A stretch of 64,000 nucleotides of DNA from Scolanthus callimorphus (taxonomy: Eukaryota > Cnidaria > Anthozoa > Actiniaria > Edwardsiidae), in NCBI GenBank assembly GCA_033964015.1, contig CM066922.1, positions 23,856,507-23,920,506 of the forward strand. The letters run 5' to 3'. The notes below the pieces were generated by a model. The model made no database searches, was not told the DNA's origin, and saw only the letters and a program-made list of their open reading frames with translations. This document shows positions 10,858 to 22,295 of this stretch, one piece after another; position 1 is the first letter of the stretch, and every line of letters starts with the position of its first letter. A program made the position numbers and the translations under genes.

Positions 10858-11286
10858 CAATAGTGATAGGAGTGCCTGATACAGGCATAAGATAATTGTG
10901 TTTGACATTATTCATAAATACTTGATTTGATGAACTCATTATTTTGGTGGCTCTTACAAAAACAATGGTACTCCAGTATGTTCAGCTACTAAATGTCTAA
11001 GTATCAGTGTAGCTGTCAGCTCACCCGCATTAGGCGGGTGTCAAAAGATTTTGAAGCCTGTCACCTGCATAATGTTTACAAAAATTTCATACATTGTCAC
11101 TCTCAGAATTTTTCATACGTTTTCTCTATTTACTTGCCACATGAGGGAGAATCTCAAGATTTTTGACGAAGTTGGGTTGACAGGTATCAAGTATCCATAG
11201 CCATGCATGGTTTACATAAGACTGGTAAATAAAAGATCTGTGTTCAAGGCTCATCAGACTTATTGGTTATTTTCTTTCAATTCCAG
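10858..11286. other. Spacer, upper part similar to 57570-57757
   Basis: No gene was seen. About 10930-11286 resembles the DNA before the exon-like segment at 57758 (shared CTCCAGTATGTTC, then TTATTGGTTA). The two are paralogous. Confidence 0.45.
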
Positions 11287-11336
11287 TGACACAACATGAG
11301 CAGCCAGAGGTGTCTTTTGGACAGACCATACCATGA
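11287..11336 (+). pseudogene. Decayed terminal exon, paralogue of 57758-57825
   Basis: After an acceptor-like TTTCAATTCCAG the frame reads TQHEQPEVSFGQTIP and then stops. The paralogue at 57758 reads TQQQPEIALGQAIHGIRRKQY and then stops. The shared splice site, frame and residues suggest that both derive from the last coding exon of one gene. This copy is shortened by an early stop. I do not recognise the gene. Confidence 0.4.
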
Positions 11337-11966
11337 CACAAGTAAAACATAATTAGAGCAGTTTCCACATGGCTGTCGTGAGTAATTACAAATAACTTAT
11401 GGTAATTGTGATTGGTTTTGGTTGTGATTGGTCAAGAGCATGGTCTTTGATCGTTAAGCCAGTCAGATCGTGTAGAGAAAATAATTTACACAATTGTCAC
11501 AATTACTTGTAATTAAATCGCCCACAAAAAGGAGAGACTGTGAATCACCTTGCTCTCTGATTGGTTAATTGTTGAATTTCTATTGCATTTGATAGGATAG
11601 TGAATTACTCATGAATTGTTTCACAGCAGTTATGTGAAAGCCGCGATACAGTGTATTTTTACTATAAATACTTGTCAATAGAATCGGTAGGAGAGCATGT
11701 TGCTAAATGATGCGAATGTTGTAAACTACTTATTAAAAAATTTGGAGAAGACATCGCTTCTAGTGTCCTCTGTTTTAAAAAATTTGGCTGAGAAACTTGA
11801 TGTTTAATGAAAGTTGCTATGCAAATTAGTTACAACCACTAGTCGTTGTATCAGGTTTACAACATGCTATGGTCCAGTGATTCTTATTGTGTTTCTATTG
11901 TGTTGTTCTTATTAATTATTCATGAATTGTTTAAGCAATTGAATTGTTTAAGCAAATTAATTATAA
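11337..11966. other. AT-rich spacer up to the LINE insertion
   Basis: No gene was seen. The last 13 bases (AAATTAATTATAA, 11954-11966) are the left copy of the LINE target-site duplication. Codons that read into the LINE from 11846 are host DNA, not part of the LINE protein. Confidence 0.6.
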
Positions 11967-14787
11967 TCTGGAAAACTGAGTGGAAGGGCGAGATATTTTT
12001 CAACCATGGTACTAATCAATCGAGAGGTGTTTTGATTTTAACAAAGCCTGGTGTTGACTTGGATGTAAGATCTGTAAAATATGATGAGAACGGTCGTTAC
12101 ATCATTTTGCACGCAGTCTTTCAAGATGTGCTCTTTGTGATTGTTAATGTTTATGCACCTGACAAAGAAGTCGAGCAATTAACATTTTTTCAAAATTTGA
12201 AGGAGGAAGTGTCTGCTGTAGTGGAAAACACAGAGGCTAAGTTAATTTTTGGCGGAGATTTTAATGTTTTTTTATCATCAGATTTAGACAGTAGTAGTAA
12301 CTCTAAGCCTAAAAAGGGCACTAAAGCAGTCAAGGATTTGATGCTAACTTTTGACCTAATCGATATTTGGAGGATTAGAAATCCGGATAAAAAGGCTTTC
12401 ACGTGGAGACAAAGGAAGCATTTTGTTCAGAGACGACTTGATTTTTGGTTGATTGATAGTACTTTTCAGGAAGAAATTTCAAAAACAGACATAACACCGT
12501 CAATTAAATCGGACCATTCATGCATCGTTCTCCAAGCAAAAAGTTTTCCTGAGCTGAACAGAGGTCCTTCTTACTGGAAGTTTAACTCAAGTTTAACTGA
12601 TGATCCCGACTACGTTACTCTTATAAAGACTAGCATTCCTGTTTGGAAGAATGAGTTTTGTGAAGTTAATGATCAGCGTGTCCTATGGGACTTGGTGAAG
12701 TATAGAATAAGACAAGTATCAATGAAATTTAGCAAAATGAAAGCTAGACAGAGAAGAGATAGGTTGCAGGAAGCTGAGTCACGTTTGAAAGAAGCAGAAA
12801 TGCAGTGTGCTGATGACGCATCAGATATAAACATTGCTAATCTTGAATCATCTAAATTTGAATACGAATCGTTATATGAATATGTTGTTCAAGGATCAAT
12901 TATACGATCCCGTGCTGAATGGTACGAGAAAGGCGAAAAGAACAATAAATATTTCCTGAGTCTCGAGAAAAAAAGGACTAAGCAATCTTGTGTCAGAAAA
13001 GTGATCGATCGGAATGGAAAACAGGTATTTGATCCCAAAGGAATTTCCAGTGAGTTAGAATATTTCTTTTCTGAGCTATATACTGAAAAAGATCTGTCTT
13101 TTGATAGCATTAACATTGACCATCCATCTATTAACGAATTCATGGAAAAGTTAAATATTCCAAAAATATCTACTAAGCAAAAAGAAAGCTGCGAAGGCCA
13201 TCTTACAATTGGCGAGTGTTATAATGCATTAAAAAAATTCAAGCTTAATAAATCACCAGGTAACGATGGTTTGACTGCTGAATTTTATTTGGCTTTTTGG
13301 TCTGAGCTAGGGCAGGACTTAGTCGATGCATTGAATTATTCGTACATTCATGGCGAATTATCGATTTCACAGCGTCAGGCGATAATTAAATTACTTGAAA
13401 AAAAAGATAAGGATAGAAGATATCTAAAAAATTGGAGACCCATCTCACTTATTAATGTTGATGCAAAAATGGCGTCTAAGGCTTTGGCTTTGAGACTGGA
13501 ACCAATACTACCTTCGATTATACACCACAACCAGAATGCGTACGTAAAAGGCCGAACAATTTCGGATGCTGCTCGAAATATCGATGACGTAATCGATTAT
13601 GCAAATCTCTGTGAAATTCCTGGTCTTCTTGTAACAATTGATTTCGAGAAAGCGTTTGATTCTCTTAATCGAAATTTCCTTGTAAGAGCTCTGAAACAAT
13701 TTAATTTTGGCGACTCTTTTGTCCGTTGGATAGTAACCATGTATACTAATATTAGTAGTTCTGTGATGAACAATGGTCATCAGACGGGTTTTTTGCTGTT
13801 ACAAAAGGCGTCCGCCAAGGCGATCCTCTGTCCGCTTTTCTTTTCATTATTGCTCTAGAGGTGTTAGCTATTTCGATAAGAGAAAATAACAACGTAAAGG
13901 GTCTACTGATTGGTAAAAAAGAAGTGAAACTTAGTATATTTGCTGACGATCTCACTGTTTTTCTGCAGAATAAGCGATCATATCTTGAGCTCAAGAAGGC
14001 ATTATTCGAATTTGCGTCGGTCTCTGGTTTAAACGTTAATAACGACAAGACCGAAGCTATGTGGTTAGGTAGTTCCCGAGCGAGAAAGGCGATTAGTGAG
14101 GAGCTAGACATCAAGAAAGTCGATGAACCCATCAAAATTCTGGGAATTTATTATTCCTACGATGAGAGAAAGAGAAAGGAATTAAATTACGACTTGATTC
14201 TACATTCGCTAAAAAAAAAACTCAATTTCTGGAAATGGAGGAATCTTACTTTATTGGGGCGTATCCAAGTTTTAAAATCCTTTGTTCTGCCAAAAGTCGT
14301 CTATAAAACGGCTCAAATCTGGGCATCAGCACAAGTTATTAATGATGTAAACAAATTGCTATACGATTTTGTTTGGAATGGAAAGAAAGATAAAATTAAG
14401 CGCTTGACCCTCATCAGAGATTACAAATTTGGGGGGCTCAGGATGCCCCATCTAGAGTCTATGGTCAAAGCACAAAGGATCATTTGTCTAGTTAAATATT
14501 TGTTTGGCGAGGAAACGACATGGAAATATATTTTGGATCAATACTTACATAGTGTGGGGGTTTCGCTTCTTCTGTATTCTAATTTCGATGTTGACTTATT
14601 GCAGCTTCCGCATATCTCGTTATTCTATAGAGAATCGTTATCCGTGTGGTCTGAGCTTTTTAGAAATAAAGATCTAAAGAGCGCGAACGATTTTACAATG
14701 AGAATCTCTGGAATAATAAGTATATTCGTGTTGGTAAAAATAGTATATTGGACCATAGACTTCATAGGCAGAATATTCTTAAAGTAG
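11967..14787 (+). pseudogene. LINE ORF2: endonuclease (partial) and reverse transcriptase
   Basis: The product would nick target DNA and copy LINE RNA. An APE-type endonuclease remnant comes first: GGDFNVF near 12250 and SDHSCIVL near 12510; its N-terminal third is missing. The reverse transcriptase follows, with KSPGNDGLTAEFY near 13250, NWRPISLIN near 13430, VTIDFEKAFDSLNR near 13635 and FADD near 13940, the last being the catalytic pair. A frame change in the T-run near 13787 separates the VTKGVRQGDPLSAFLF block from what precedes it; one missing T would explain it. From about 14690 the frame is lost again. The FADD box is intact, but 5' truncation and frameshifts make this copy inactive. 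Host sequence supplies the reading frame before 11967. Confidence 0.9.
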
Positions 14788-14830
14788 CGGATTAGTAGAC
14801 CAATATGGCTCTCTACTCTCTTACGAGAAG

Positions 14831-15431
14831 ATGAAGCAGAAGGCTCCTGATCTTACTGATTTAGATTATTTTAACTGCATACGTATTTACGATGCAGTGC
14901 CGGAAACATGGAGAAAAGCTATGAAAGTCGAAAGTGTCTACTCTCTTTGTAGATATGTGGTTACGCCCGATCAGTTTCAAGTTGATGATATTTGTTTGAA
15001 GTTTAGCAATTTAGATAAAATTAGTGCGAAAGTAATCACTACCATATTCATTAATTGGATTTCTAAACCCCCAGTATCAATTCAAAAATTTGAACGTGAC
15101 TTGTCGCACAATGGACGCAGCTGGGAAAACATTTTTTGCTTCCTCGCATAATCACGATGAGTACTAAAATGAGAGAGTTTCAGTACAAAATATTGACGCG
15201 CATTTATTTACAAATGATCGTTTATTTAAAATGAAATTAGTTTCCAGCAATTGTTGTACGTTTTGTGAGGAACAACCTGAAACAGTTAGACACCTCTTTT
15301 TTGATTGTCCATATGTTCAGGCCTTCTGGTCAGAGTTAACGGTTTGGTTTAATTGTGATGATTTTGTGTTTAATAATTTATCCTATGAAAAAATTATTTT
15401 CGGGATCATTGAACAACAAGGTGTTTTTTAA
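14831..15431 (+). pseudogene. LINE ORF2 C-terminal region with zinc knuckle
   Basis: Two short frames continue the LINE protein after the frameshifts. The second (from 15231) has CTFCEEQPETVRHLFFDCPY, the C-x2-C...H-x4-C pattern of the zf-RVT domain that ends L1-like ORF2 proteins and helps bind RNA. It runs into AT-rich 3' untranslated sequence and the A-tail. Confidence 0.8.
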
Positions 15432-15850
15432 CTCTGAATTTCCTGATATTGCTTGCAAAAAAAGTAATTTATTTTTGTAGGTACAAAAAATGAAACCGGA
15501 CTTGAAAGTTTTCAAGAAGGAATTAAAATGGGTGCATAGCATGGAGCTCTTAATTGCGAGGGAAAATAATAATATCGACATATATTTAAAGAAATGGGAA
15601 AAAATAAGTCTATTATTAGATTAAATTTAGACTTTCATTGTTTTTTTGTAGCTGTTTCTCTGTTTCGCTTTTTTTTTCTACTAAGAGTAGACTGTATTTT
15701 GACCGTTAGTATAGTATTATGTGATAGGGTTGTAGCTTGTATTAGTATTTTTTTTTGTCCTTTTATCATGTATTAGTATATATATGTTGTTGTATCGATA
15801 AAACGAAATAAACATTGTGAATAAAAAAAAAAAAAAAAAATTAATTATAA

Positions 15851-16190
15851 ACTTCTTGTGTTACTCAATTAAGCAATAAAAAGCGCACTCAATTAAGCAA
15901 TAATAAACGCACTTGGGATGTGGAAAAACACTTGAAATGTTTGAAACTCACTCGCCTACAGCTCGTAAGTTTCAAACTTTTCTCTTATTTTTCCAGCATC
16001 CCTCATGCGTTTCTCACATTATAAACCATTGGAAATCCGCTTTGTATTGCTTTTATAAAATAGCTTTGCATCTTCCGTGCATTTATAATGTAAGAATGCA
16101 CAGCTCTCAACCAATCAGAGCGTGCGTACTATATATTTTATAATGTATAATAGGTTTGGTTAAGTATGTGCTACACAATAGTGCATCAGA
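15851..16190. other. Spacer with a dispersed motif
   Basis: No gene was seen. It contains an ACCAATCAGAGCGTGCG motif near 16110 that also precedes furin exon 1, and in a changed form exon 2. Confidence 0.4.
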
Positions 16191-16218
16191 GGGGGGGGGG
16201 GGGGGGGGGGGGGGGGGG
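16191..16218 (+). repeat. Run of 28 G
   Basis: An uninterrupted G homopolymer. Like the other long G or C runs in the window, it stands at the edge of a repeat block. Confidence 0.95.
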
Positions 16219-16867
16219 TAGTCACCTGGGTGGTCCAGTTGGTCTCAATCAAAGGAGAATTTTGCTAATTATGTAAAAGGCTCTAATATAAGCTGTCTTT
16301 ATTTATTACTAAGTGCGGGTAGCAATACTGTAATACATACCCAACAGAGACAAAAAACTATACCCTACGGCAGACCTCCTAGCTGTAAGCTTTCCTCTGT
16401 GTGCCTATGGCAGACCTCAGGAGCCCAAAAGACATACCCTATGTTTTGGTGGTTGTCGAAATGGAGCTCGGAATTCCAGGGTGGGTGGTTGAAGTAGAGC
16501 TTGGAATTCCAGGGTTGGCACCCTTAAAATACGAAATTCCAGGGTGGGTAAGCACAATTTCCATGGTGGTCATATGAAAATCACTGAAATGTCAGGGTGG
16601 GTAGCTGTGACTGGGGTACTCAACAGGTGCAAATTTTTTTTACGACAGCCTATTCCTTCATACTCGAGAAATATATTTCTTATTGACTGTTCAAGTTTTA
16701 GCTTATGCAATCCTGCTCTAAATTACATATAAGTTTTGAGCTTGTAATCTAATTGTAGGATCCTAGATTTTGGAATGACACATTAATTTTTAGTAAAACT
16801 GGTTTCAAGAAAAAAAGAACTCATAACGTATTGCACTATTTCCATTCACATGGAAAAAATATGTAAC
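16219..16867. other. Degenerate repeat, GGAATTCCAGGGTGGGT words
   Basis: The words GGAATTCCAGGGT(G/T)GG recur near 16470, 16505, 16535 and 16590. A similar decayed block with TTTCCACAGGG words lies at 46390-46560. No gene was seen. Confidence 0.5.
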
Positions 16868-17212
16868 CGGGAGCTCCGCTTTTAGCCAGTGGCTAAATCT
16901 ATATATTAGTACTTGCCCTTAGTTGAATAGGTTTTCGTTTAGATATGCTTGCAAAATCTAGCTTTTCCCCGTTTTCAGAGACGGTTTTTGAAAATCTTAA
17001 AACACAGAGTTCAAAGGTCACATTCAATGTTGCCATGGAGACAACACTCAAATCTAGCTATTTCTTGGTGCCCCGTAACAAGAGTGAAGTTTAGTAATGA
17101 AATTGTGAAATGTACTCAAGATAGACCACCCCTAAGGTTTTGGGCCCGACCACCTTTGAGAGCCATGCCTTACAGGAACTGAGAAGATGAATGCTCCTAC
17201 TTATGGGCTCCT
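16868..17212 (-). repeat. Dispersed repeat, copy 2 of 3 (inverted)
   Basis: This is the inverse of the 4559-4860 block, with additional terminal sequence. On the - strand it starts CAGGAGCCCATAAGTAGGAG and ends CTAAAAGCGGAGCTCCCGGT. It stands exactly where a furin exon would be expected next to the intron copy at 17213. Confidence 0.75.
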
Positions 17213-17425
17213 GACAGAATGAAAACCTGACAAAAAGTCGTCCCCTCGGTCGTTCTGCCTCTGTCTCCGTCTGTCTTATACGTTTCCCAAAATGATAGAA
17301 ACACAGTTGCTTTGGGTTTTGCTGCAAAAATTCCACTAAAAATAGGATACGCCTTTTTTGCGCTCGAAACAAAAATATCACTGATTAGGAACCAAATGGA
17401 CATTTGTTAACAAAGGAAGGCATTG
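17213..17425 (+). other. Exon-less copy of the post-furin-exon intron
   Basis: ACAGAATGAAAACCTGACAA and the following 200 bases match the intron just after furin exon 2 (19674-19885), including GTTGCTTTGGGTTTTG and ATATCACTGATTAGGAACC. The exon that should precede it is absent; a dispersed repeat occupies that place. I infer a fourth duplicated unit that lost its exon. Confidence 0.65.
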
Positions 17426-17699
17426 TTCCTAAATAGACAAATAAGCTGGGCCTTTCTAATACAACTAGGCCACAGAATCCAAAACAAATCCTATTCAACA
17501 GAAACCTTTTATTTGGTGGATAACGTTATCCAATCTTTCAGGAACTAGTGACTCTTTAGCTCATGTGAACTGCGTTTTGCCGCGCGGATGTCTCTGGTAT
17601 AAGATAACACGAAGCGAACGTGGTGAAGGCTGTATTTGTATACCCATACACCGACATTTTGCTACCGTACCACTGAGCACCTCTCTAGTGACAAGACAT
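17426..17699. other. Spacer
   Basis: No gene, RNA or clear repeat was recognised. Confidence 0.4.
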
Positions 17700-18045
17700 C
17701 TCACGTTTATAAACACCTAAGGGGAGAGGCCAAAACATCCGTACTTCCGTGGGTGCCCAATTTGGGGGGTGGGGTAGGTGCCGGAGCCACCTACATCTCA
17801 GAGCTGAATTTAGAGCAAGTATCTCCTTAAATAAAATATATATTAAAAAGGTGTATGCTTCAACGCTTTCCTCTCAGCGAGAGGAGTCCATATGCGCAAT
17901 AAAATCAGGTACCCCTAGATCATGCTCTGAGAATATTACGTCTGAAAAAGGGGTATTGGGTACCTAAGGGGGTAGATGTCGGTACCCACCACCTCCCTTG
18001 AACAAATTGGGCACCATACGAGTACAAATGTTTTGACCTCTTCCC
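17700..18045. repeat. Inverted-repeat block
   Basis: About 17705-17800 and 17965-18045 are imperfect inverse copies around GTGCCCAATTTG. The arms differ enough to be old. Short open frames on the right arm are not supported as genes. Confidence 0.6.
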
Positions 18046-18309
18046 TAATGCAGTCAGAAAAATGCAAGGTATCCTGCTCCTCTGATTGTTTCGAGGTAAT
18101 TGATCGAGGCACCCAGTTCACAATTAAAATCAAAGTGGATATGCACATAAAATGGCTGAAGCCGGTGTTAAACAAACAAGTCTTTCACCTTAATCTTTCT
18201 CTAAATATTTAACCTTTGTATTCACTGTTTTGTAATTACTTCCATTGTCATTTGTACATATAAATTCTATTCGCTTTGTATTACGCTCACAATCTAAAGG
18301 GTGGGGTTA

Positions 18310-19176
18310 GGCTGCATTCATTATGTATACTACAGGGGGGGGGCAGAGGATTTTTGGGGGGGATCTCATAATTTAGGAACTGGAAAAGGGGGGATGTCAA
18401 GTTTTTTTCATAACATGAAGGGGGGATGCATATTTTTGTTGAGGTATTATATATATTTAAGACAAGGTTGTGCAGTTTGATAGTAAATGAAGGAAGGCTC
18501 AATTGTTGAACACCGAGTTTGAACCTCCTTCCTGAAGAAATATCACTTGCACTACTATTCTCATGTATTCACCCTCTTTCAACTGATATGTTGAAAAAAA
18601 ACTGCGCGCTTCGCGCGCATAAAGAATATATTAAACTTAAAAGATCGTAAAAGGCCTTCTTGTTTTACTACAATTCCTCGAGGTCCTCTTCAGTGGCTTT
18701 CGTCTGCCAGACACAACGCCTTTGGACTTTTGATTAATAGTCTTGTAGCTTCATTGTCAAAATTGCGGCGCGCTTCGCGCGCACAACGGAAAACATACCA
18801 AACAATCAAATAGAAAATAAATGATACTCAGCCTATGTGTAGTAAGGCTCCAATCGAGGAGCGCACCAGATCACTTGGTAGAAAGTCACTACCGACACAA
18901 AAAAGTAAAGCCACCTAGGATTTTTATTTGCATTTTTACGCTTTGTATTTTTTTTTATCATTGAGCCTTGTTCTTTATTTTTTGTAAAATTGATATAAAT
19001 ATAAATTGAAAAAATTGTCTCCGGGGTGATGGGGGGGGGGGGGGGGCATGTTTTTTCCTTTTGACCAAGAGGGGGGATTCGTAAAAAATATGTTGTGCCT
19101 TGGGGGGATCTGAAAATTTTGCATTGTCAAAAAAAATTCCTCTGCCCCCCCTGTAGTATACATAATGAATGCAGCC
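18310..19176. mobile_element. 867-bp Harbinger-like MITE, TTA target duplication
   Basis: GGCTGCATTCATTATGTATA at 18310 is inverted at 19157-19176. The inverted repeat continues inward to about 40 bp, through a G-run and GCAGAGGA. TTA flanks both ends (18307-18309 and 19177-19179), as in PIF/Harbinger elements. Inside are two copies of GCGCGCTTCGCGCGC (18604-18618 and 18768-18782). No transposase is present. The element at 52356-53458 shares the TTA flank, the G-rich subterminal stretch and the same internal palindrome. Confidence 0.88.
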
Positions 19177-19504
19177 TTAGAAACCTCGAAACATTTTATT
19201 TTTTATTAAACAATGAAGAAACTAAAAGATGTCGTCGTAAGTCTACGATTTTTTATAATTCTACTGCTGCTACACAGACCATACCCATACTTGCATAGTA
19301 TCGTAAATACGACCTTCAGGCATTTGCCTCGAAGTTACCATAAGTTTAAACATCATATTTGATTACACTTCCTGACGAGAACATTTGAGTAAATCCGTTT
19401 TTTCATACATATAGTTAGTAAGTACGTTTTAGACCAGTAGAGCGTGCGCAATATTGCAGTTACTTCATTATTAAGTCCAATCTTACATTTTCTTTATACC
19501 CTAG
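19177..19504. other. Intron upstream of furin exon 2
   Basis: No gene was seen. The last 60 bases (AGAGCGTGCGCAATATTG, then a pyrimidine-rich tract) match the DNA before exons 1 and 3 to different degrees. Confidence 0.5.
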
Positions 19505-19645
19505 ACTGCCAGTCCTCATGTGCGACGTGCCACGCGCCGAAATCGTGCGACACGTGTCGTTCAGGAGATTTTCTGAGCAATGGTGAATGTGTGAAGAAGT
19601 GTCCAGATGGCCAGTACGGTGACTTGTTAAGTCACGCATGTAGAG
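19505..19645 (+). CDS. Furin-like cysteine-rich repeat exon, copy 2
   Basis: A second 141-bp exon, with acceptor TTTATACCCTAG (ending 19504) and donor AGAG/GTATAT (19646), phase 1 on both sides. It encodes CQSSCATCHAPKSCDTC, a loop with FLSNGEC, and VKKCPDGQYGD, then a final Cys: eight cysteines, the full set for a furin-like module. It is nearly the same as copy 3 at 23737 and less like copy 1. It should be spliced to exons of the same module type in an extracellular protein. The downstream intron is shared with 17213-17425 and 23878-23955, so the duplication unit was larger than the exon. The open frame continues past the donor, but only into intron. Confidence 0.85.
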
Positions 19646-19890
19646 GTATATCTATAAACATCTATCTGAACATCACACAGAATGAAAGGCTGACAAAAAA
19701 AATCGTCCCGTCGATCGCACTGCTCTACCTCTGTCATTTCTGTTCCCGAAATGGTAGAAACACTGTTGCTTTGGGTTTTGTCGCAAAAAATCCATATAAA
19801 ATCGGCACTTATTTTTGCGCTAGTCGAGCAAGAATATCACTGATTAGGAACCGCATGGGCATTTTCCATAACCAGGGTAATACAAGGCCA
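19646..19890 (+). other. Intron segment duplicated with the furin exons
   Basis: It starts GTATATCTATAAACATCTAT and continues CACACAGAATGA, a block also found after copies 1 and 3 and, without an exon, at 17213. The similarity marks the extent of the segmental duplication. Confidence 0.75.
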
Positions 19891-20455
19891 GAATCGAAAG
19901 CTGGATCTATCGTTTTGCCACAGTGATTGTAGTCTTGCTCTGTATATTTCTGAAACTTCACCCAACAACACATGCTTGAAAATCAGTTTTACCAATCAAA
20001 AACGTCAATCCCAAAGATGGAATTTTGGGGCCTCCTGGCATTTGATGCTTAATTCAAGCACATTCTCAATGGCAGCAGGATTAGATTCGGAACGAGATCA
20101 TGTTATCGTCTCCCGCCCTTGAATAATACGATTCGTTCCAACTAATCCAGCTGCCAATGAAGAGGCGCTCAATTCGTCATCCAATAAGAGGAGGCCCCGA
20201 AACTCTGACTTTGGGACTGACGTTTTTGATTAATGAGAGAACTGGATTTCTAGCAAGTATCCCCAGTATGAAGTTTCAGAAGAAGACAAGACAGAGCAAG
20301 ACTAGGATCACTGAAGCAATACGTCGAACGTCCACTAAAAAAAATTAATAAAAATAAAACAAAATAAGACCACAGAAATGGTTCAAAACACGAAAACTTC
20401 ATCCGGGGACTAGGCAAAGCACGGTCATGATGCTACCGTTACATCATGGTTATTA
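19891..20455. other. Spacer
   Basis: No gene or repeat was recognised. Confidence 0.4.
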
Positions 20456-21437
20456 CAGCGCGAGAAGCCCAAGTATGGCCACCCGGTAATTAATTCGCAT
20501 ACTTTCGCGTTAGCCAATCACAGGCGGGGATTATTACAAGTGAGCCGGGCTTAAACCGCAAAACTGCTCCAGTCACGATGAGTGTTCAAGTCATGAAATA
20601 CAGCGAAACTTCCTTGGTTTTCTATTTGCTGTATTTGCTCTGAACGGATACAAGTTATCCAAGCTGAAATCAAATATAAAATGCCCGTTTTCTTGCGGGT
20701 CAAGTACTAGAAAGACAAAGTAAACAGGTGTACTAGTCGGAAATCAAAGCGCGCGAGAAAAGCCGTCGACTGAGTTTGTCTCTCCGCTAGTCGGAGGTCA
20801 AATTATTCGCCCGCATTTTCCATTTATGCTTGGCACTAAACCTGCATCGATAACAATTTATATAATTTAGAAATGAACTGAGAAATTTCCTTTTCGAAAA
20901 ACATATTGACCATTTTCCGAAAGAGAATAGTTCTTGTTCGCGAATAATTTGACATCTGATAGACAACTCAGTAGGCGGGTTCTTGCAAGTTTAGATCGCA
21001 ATGTGAGTTTATTTATCATCCCAGGATCTGAAAAGTAAATTGCTATTTGAACATTATAATTTGTAAGATTCTACTCATTTCTAAATTATATAAATTATTA
21101 CATGTATCGATGCCTGCAGGTTTAGTGCCGAGTATAAATGGGAAATGCGGGCGAATGATTTGACCTCCGACTAGCGGAGAGACAAACTCAGTCGACGGCT
21201 TTTCGTGCTTGACCCCCCAGAAAACGGACATCAGCTTAGATAACTTTTAGCCGCTCAGAGCAAATAGAAAACCTAGGAAGTTCCGCTGTATTTCATGATT
21301 TGAACACTCATCGTGACTCGAGCAGTTTTGTGGTTTATGCCCGGCTCACTTGTAAAAAAGACCGCCTGTGATTGGCTAACGCGGGCGAAAGTATGCGAAT
21401 TAATTATCGAGTGGCCATACTTGGGCTTCTCGCGCTG
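20456..21437. mobile_element. 982-bp foldback element, TA flanks
   Basis: CAGCGCGAGAAGCCCAAGTA at 20456 is inverted at 21418-21437. The arms stay similar for about 400 bp each, around an AT-rich centre of roughly 150 bp. TA stands outside both ends. The arms hold GCCAATCACAG and a conserved GTCGACTGAGTTTGTCTCTC stretch. There is no transposase. Arm identity is high but not perfect. Confidence 0.82.
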
Positions 21438-22295
21438 TAAAGTTTGTTTCATAAACTCACTTCATATCTACAATTTGTTTTTTTTTTGGGTTGAAAATTC
21501 TACCAGGTATTTTTTGCGGTTGAAATCTCTGACAGGCGAGTAGTTGATCATCAAAATACTAGGCTATTTCCGCGGGGCAACATAAGCAGCTCAGCATGCT
21601 GTTAGACAGCCTTTTTAGGTTAAAAAGTTGGGTATTTTTTCGGGTATAAAATTTTGGGGACAGGTATTTTGGTGGTATAAAATTTATAGCTCAGGTATTT
21701 TTTTGGGTATGAAATTTGGAGCTCCGTCGGACCCCCCCCCCCCCCCCCCCCCCCCGTCATTTTATATCCAAGTACCCCCCTGGGTTCACGTGTCGGAGTT
21801 TTTCAGCGCAAAGCTCCGTAGCCATCAACAAACGTGTAGGGTGAAGTGCTTCCCATCGCTGTTGCTATAAAACACTTCAGCCCCAGGTGCAGTCCTCGCA
21901 TCGCGAATGTGTATAAACGACAGCAAAACTTGTGCCCAGGCGTACGAGACGCTCAGCCGAAGTCAGTCAGTGCAATCCATAGTTCAGAATTAGCAAATGT
22001 TGAGCTGCTGTGGCTGTGTAGTCTAAAGAAAAACTTGAATGTTCACAAAGCTAAGAGCTCTAAAGCTCATAATAGTAGTAAAGCATTCAAAATGGTTGCT
22101 ATTGTGCTCTAGCTTTCGGTACGAAAGAATGTGATAATTTACCGACAAGATTTACATTTCATAAGTTCAAAAACTCAGAAAGAGGACTTGAGAATTATCA
22201 TTTTTTGCATCAGCACAAGGGAGAAGTAGGCGTTTTTGTCTTCTTCCGATGTGTGCGCTGTCTGCTGTGTTATGGTTGCCGCTAATTTATTGCAA
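21438..22295. other. Spacer with T- and C-runs
   Basis: GGTATTTTTT(T/C)GGGTAT words repeat at 21505-21710, followed by a run of 24 C (21732-21755). No gene was seen. A stretch near 21880-22000 is GC-richer, but its frames are short. Confidence 0.45.

Larger units (their letters stand above)
11967..15837 (+). mobile_element. 5'-truncated L1-like LINE with poly(A) and target duplication
   Basis: The insertion starts inside an endonuclease domain and ends in AATAAACATTGTGAATA plus a run of about 18 A. AAATTAATTATAA flanks it on both sides (11954-11966 and 15838-15850). These are the marks of target-primed reverse transcription. The order endonuclease, reverse transcriptase, C-terminal CCHC-type knuckle and A-tail fits the L1/Tx1 group. 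Only a few frameshifts have accumulated, so the insertion is fairly young, but it cannot make a full protein. Confidence 0.92.

Noticed and set aside
11846..11966. Extra N-terminus of the LINE protein
   Set aside because: The target-site duplication ends at 11966, so these codons are host DNA that happens to be in frame.
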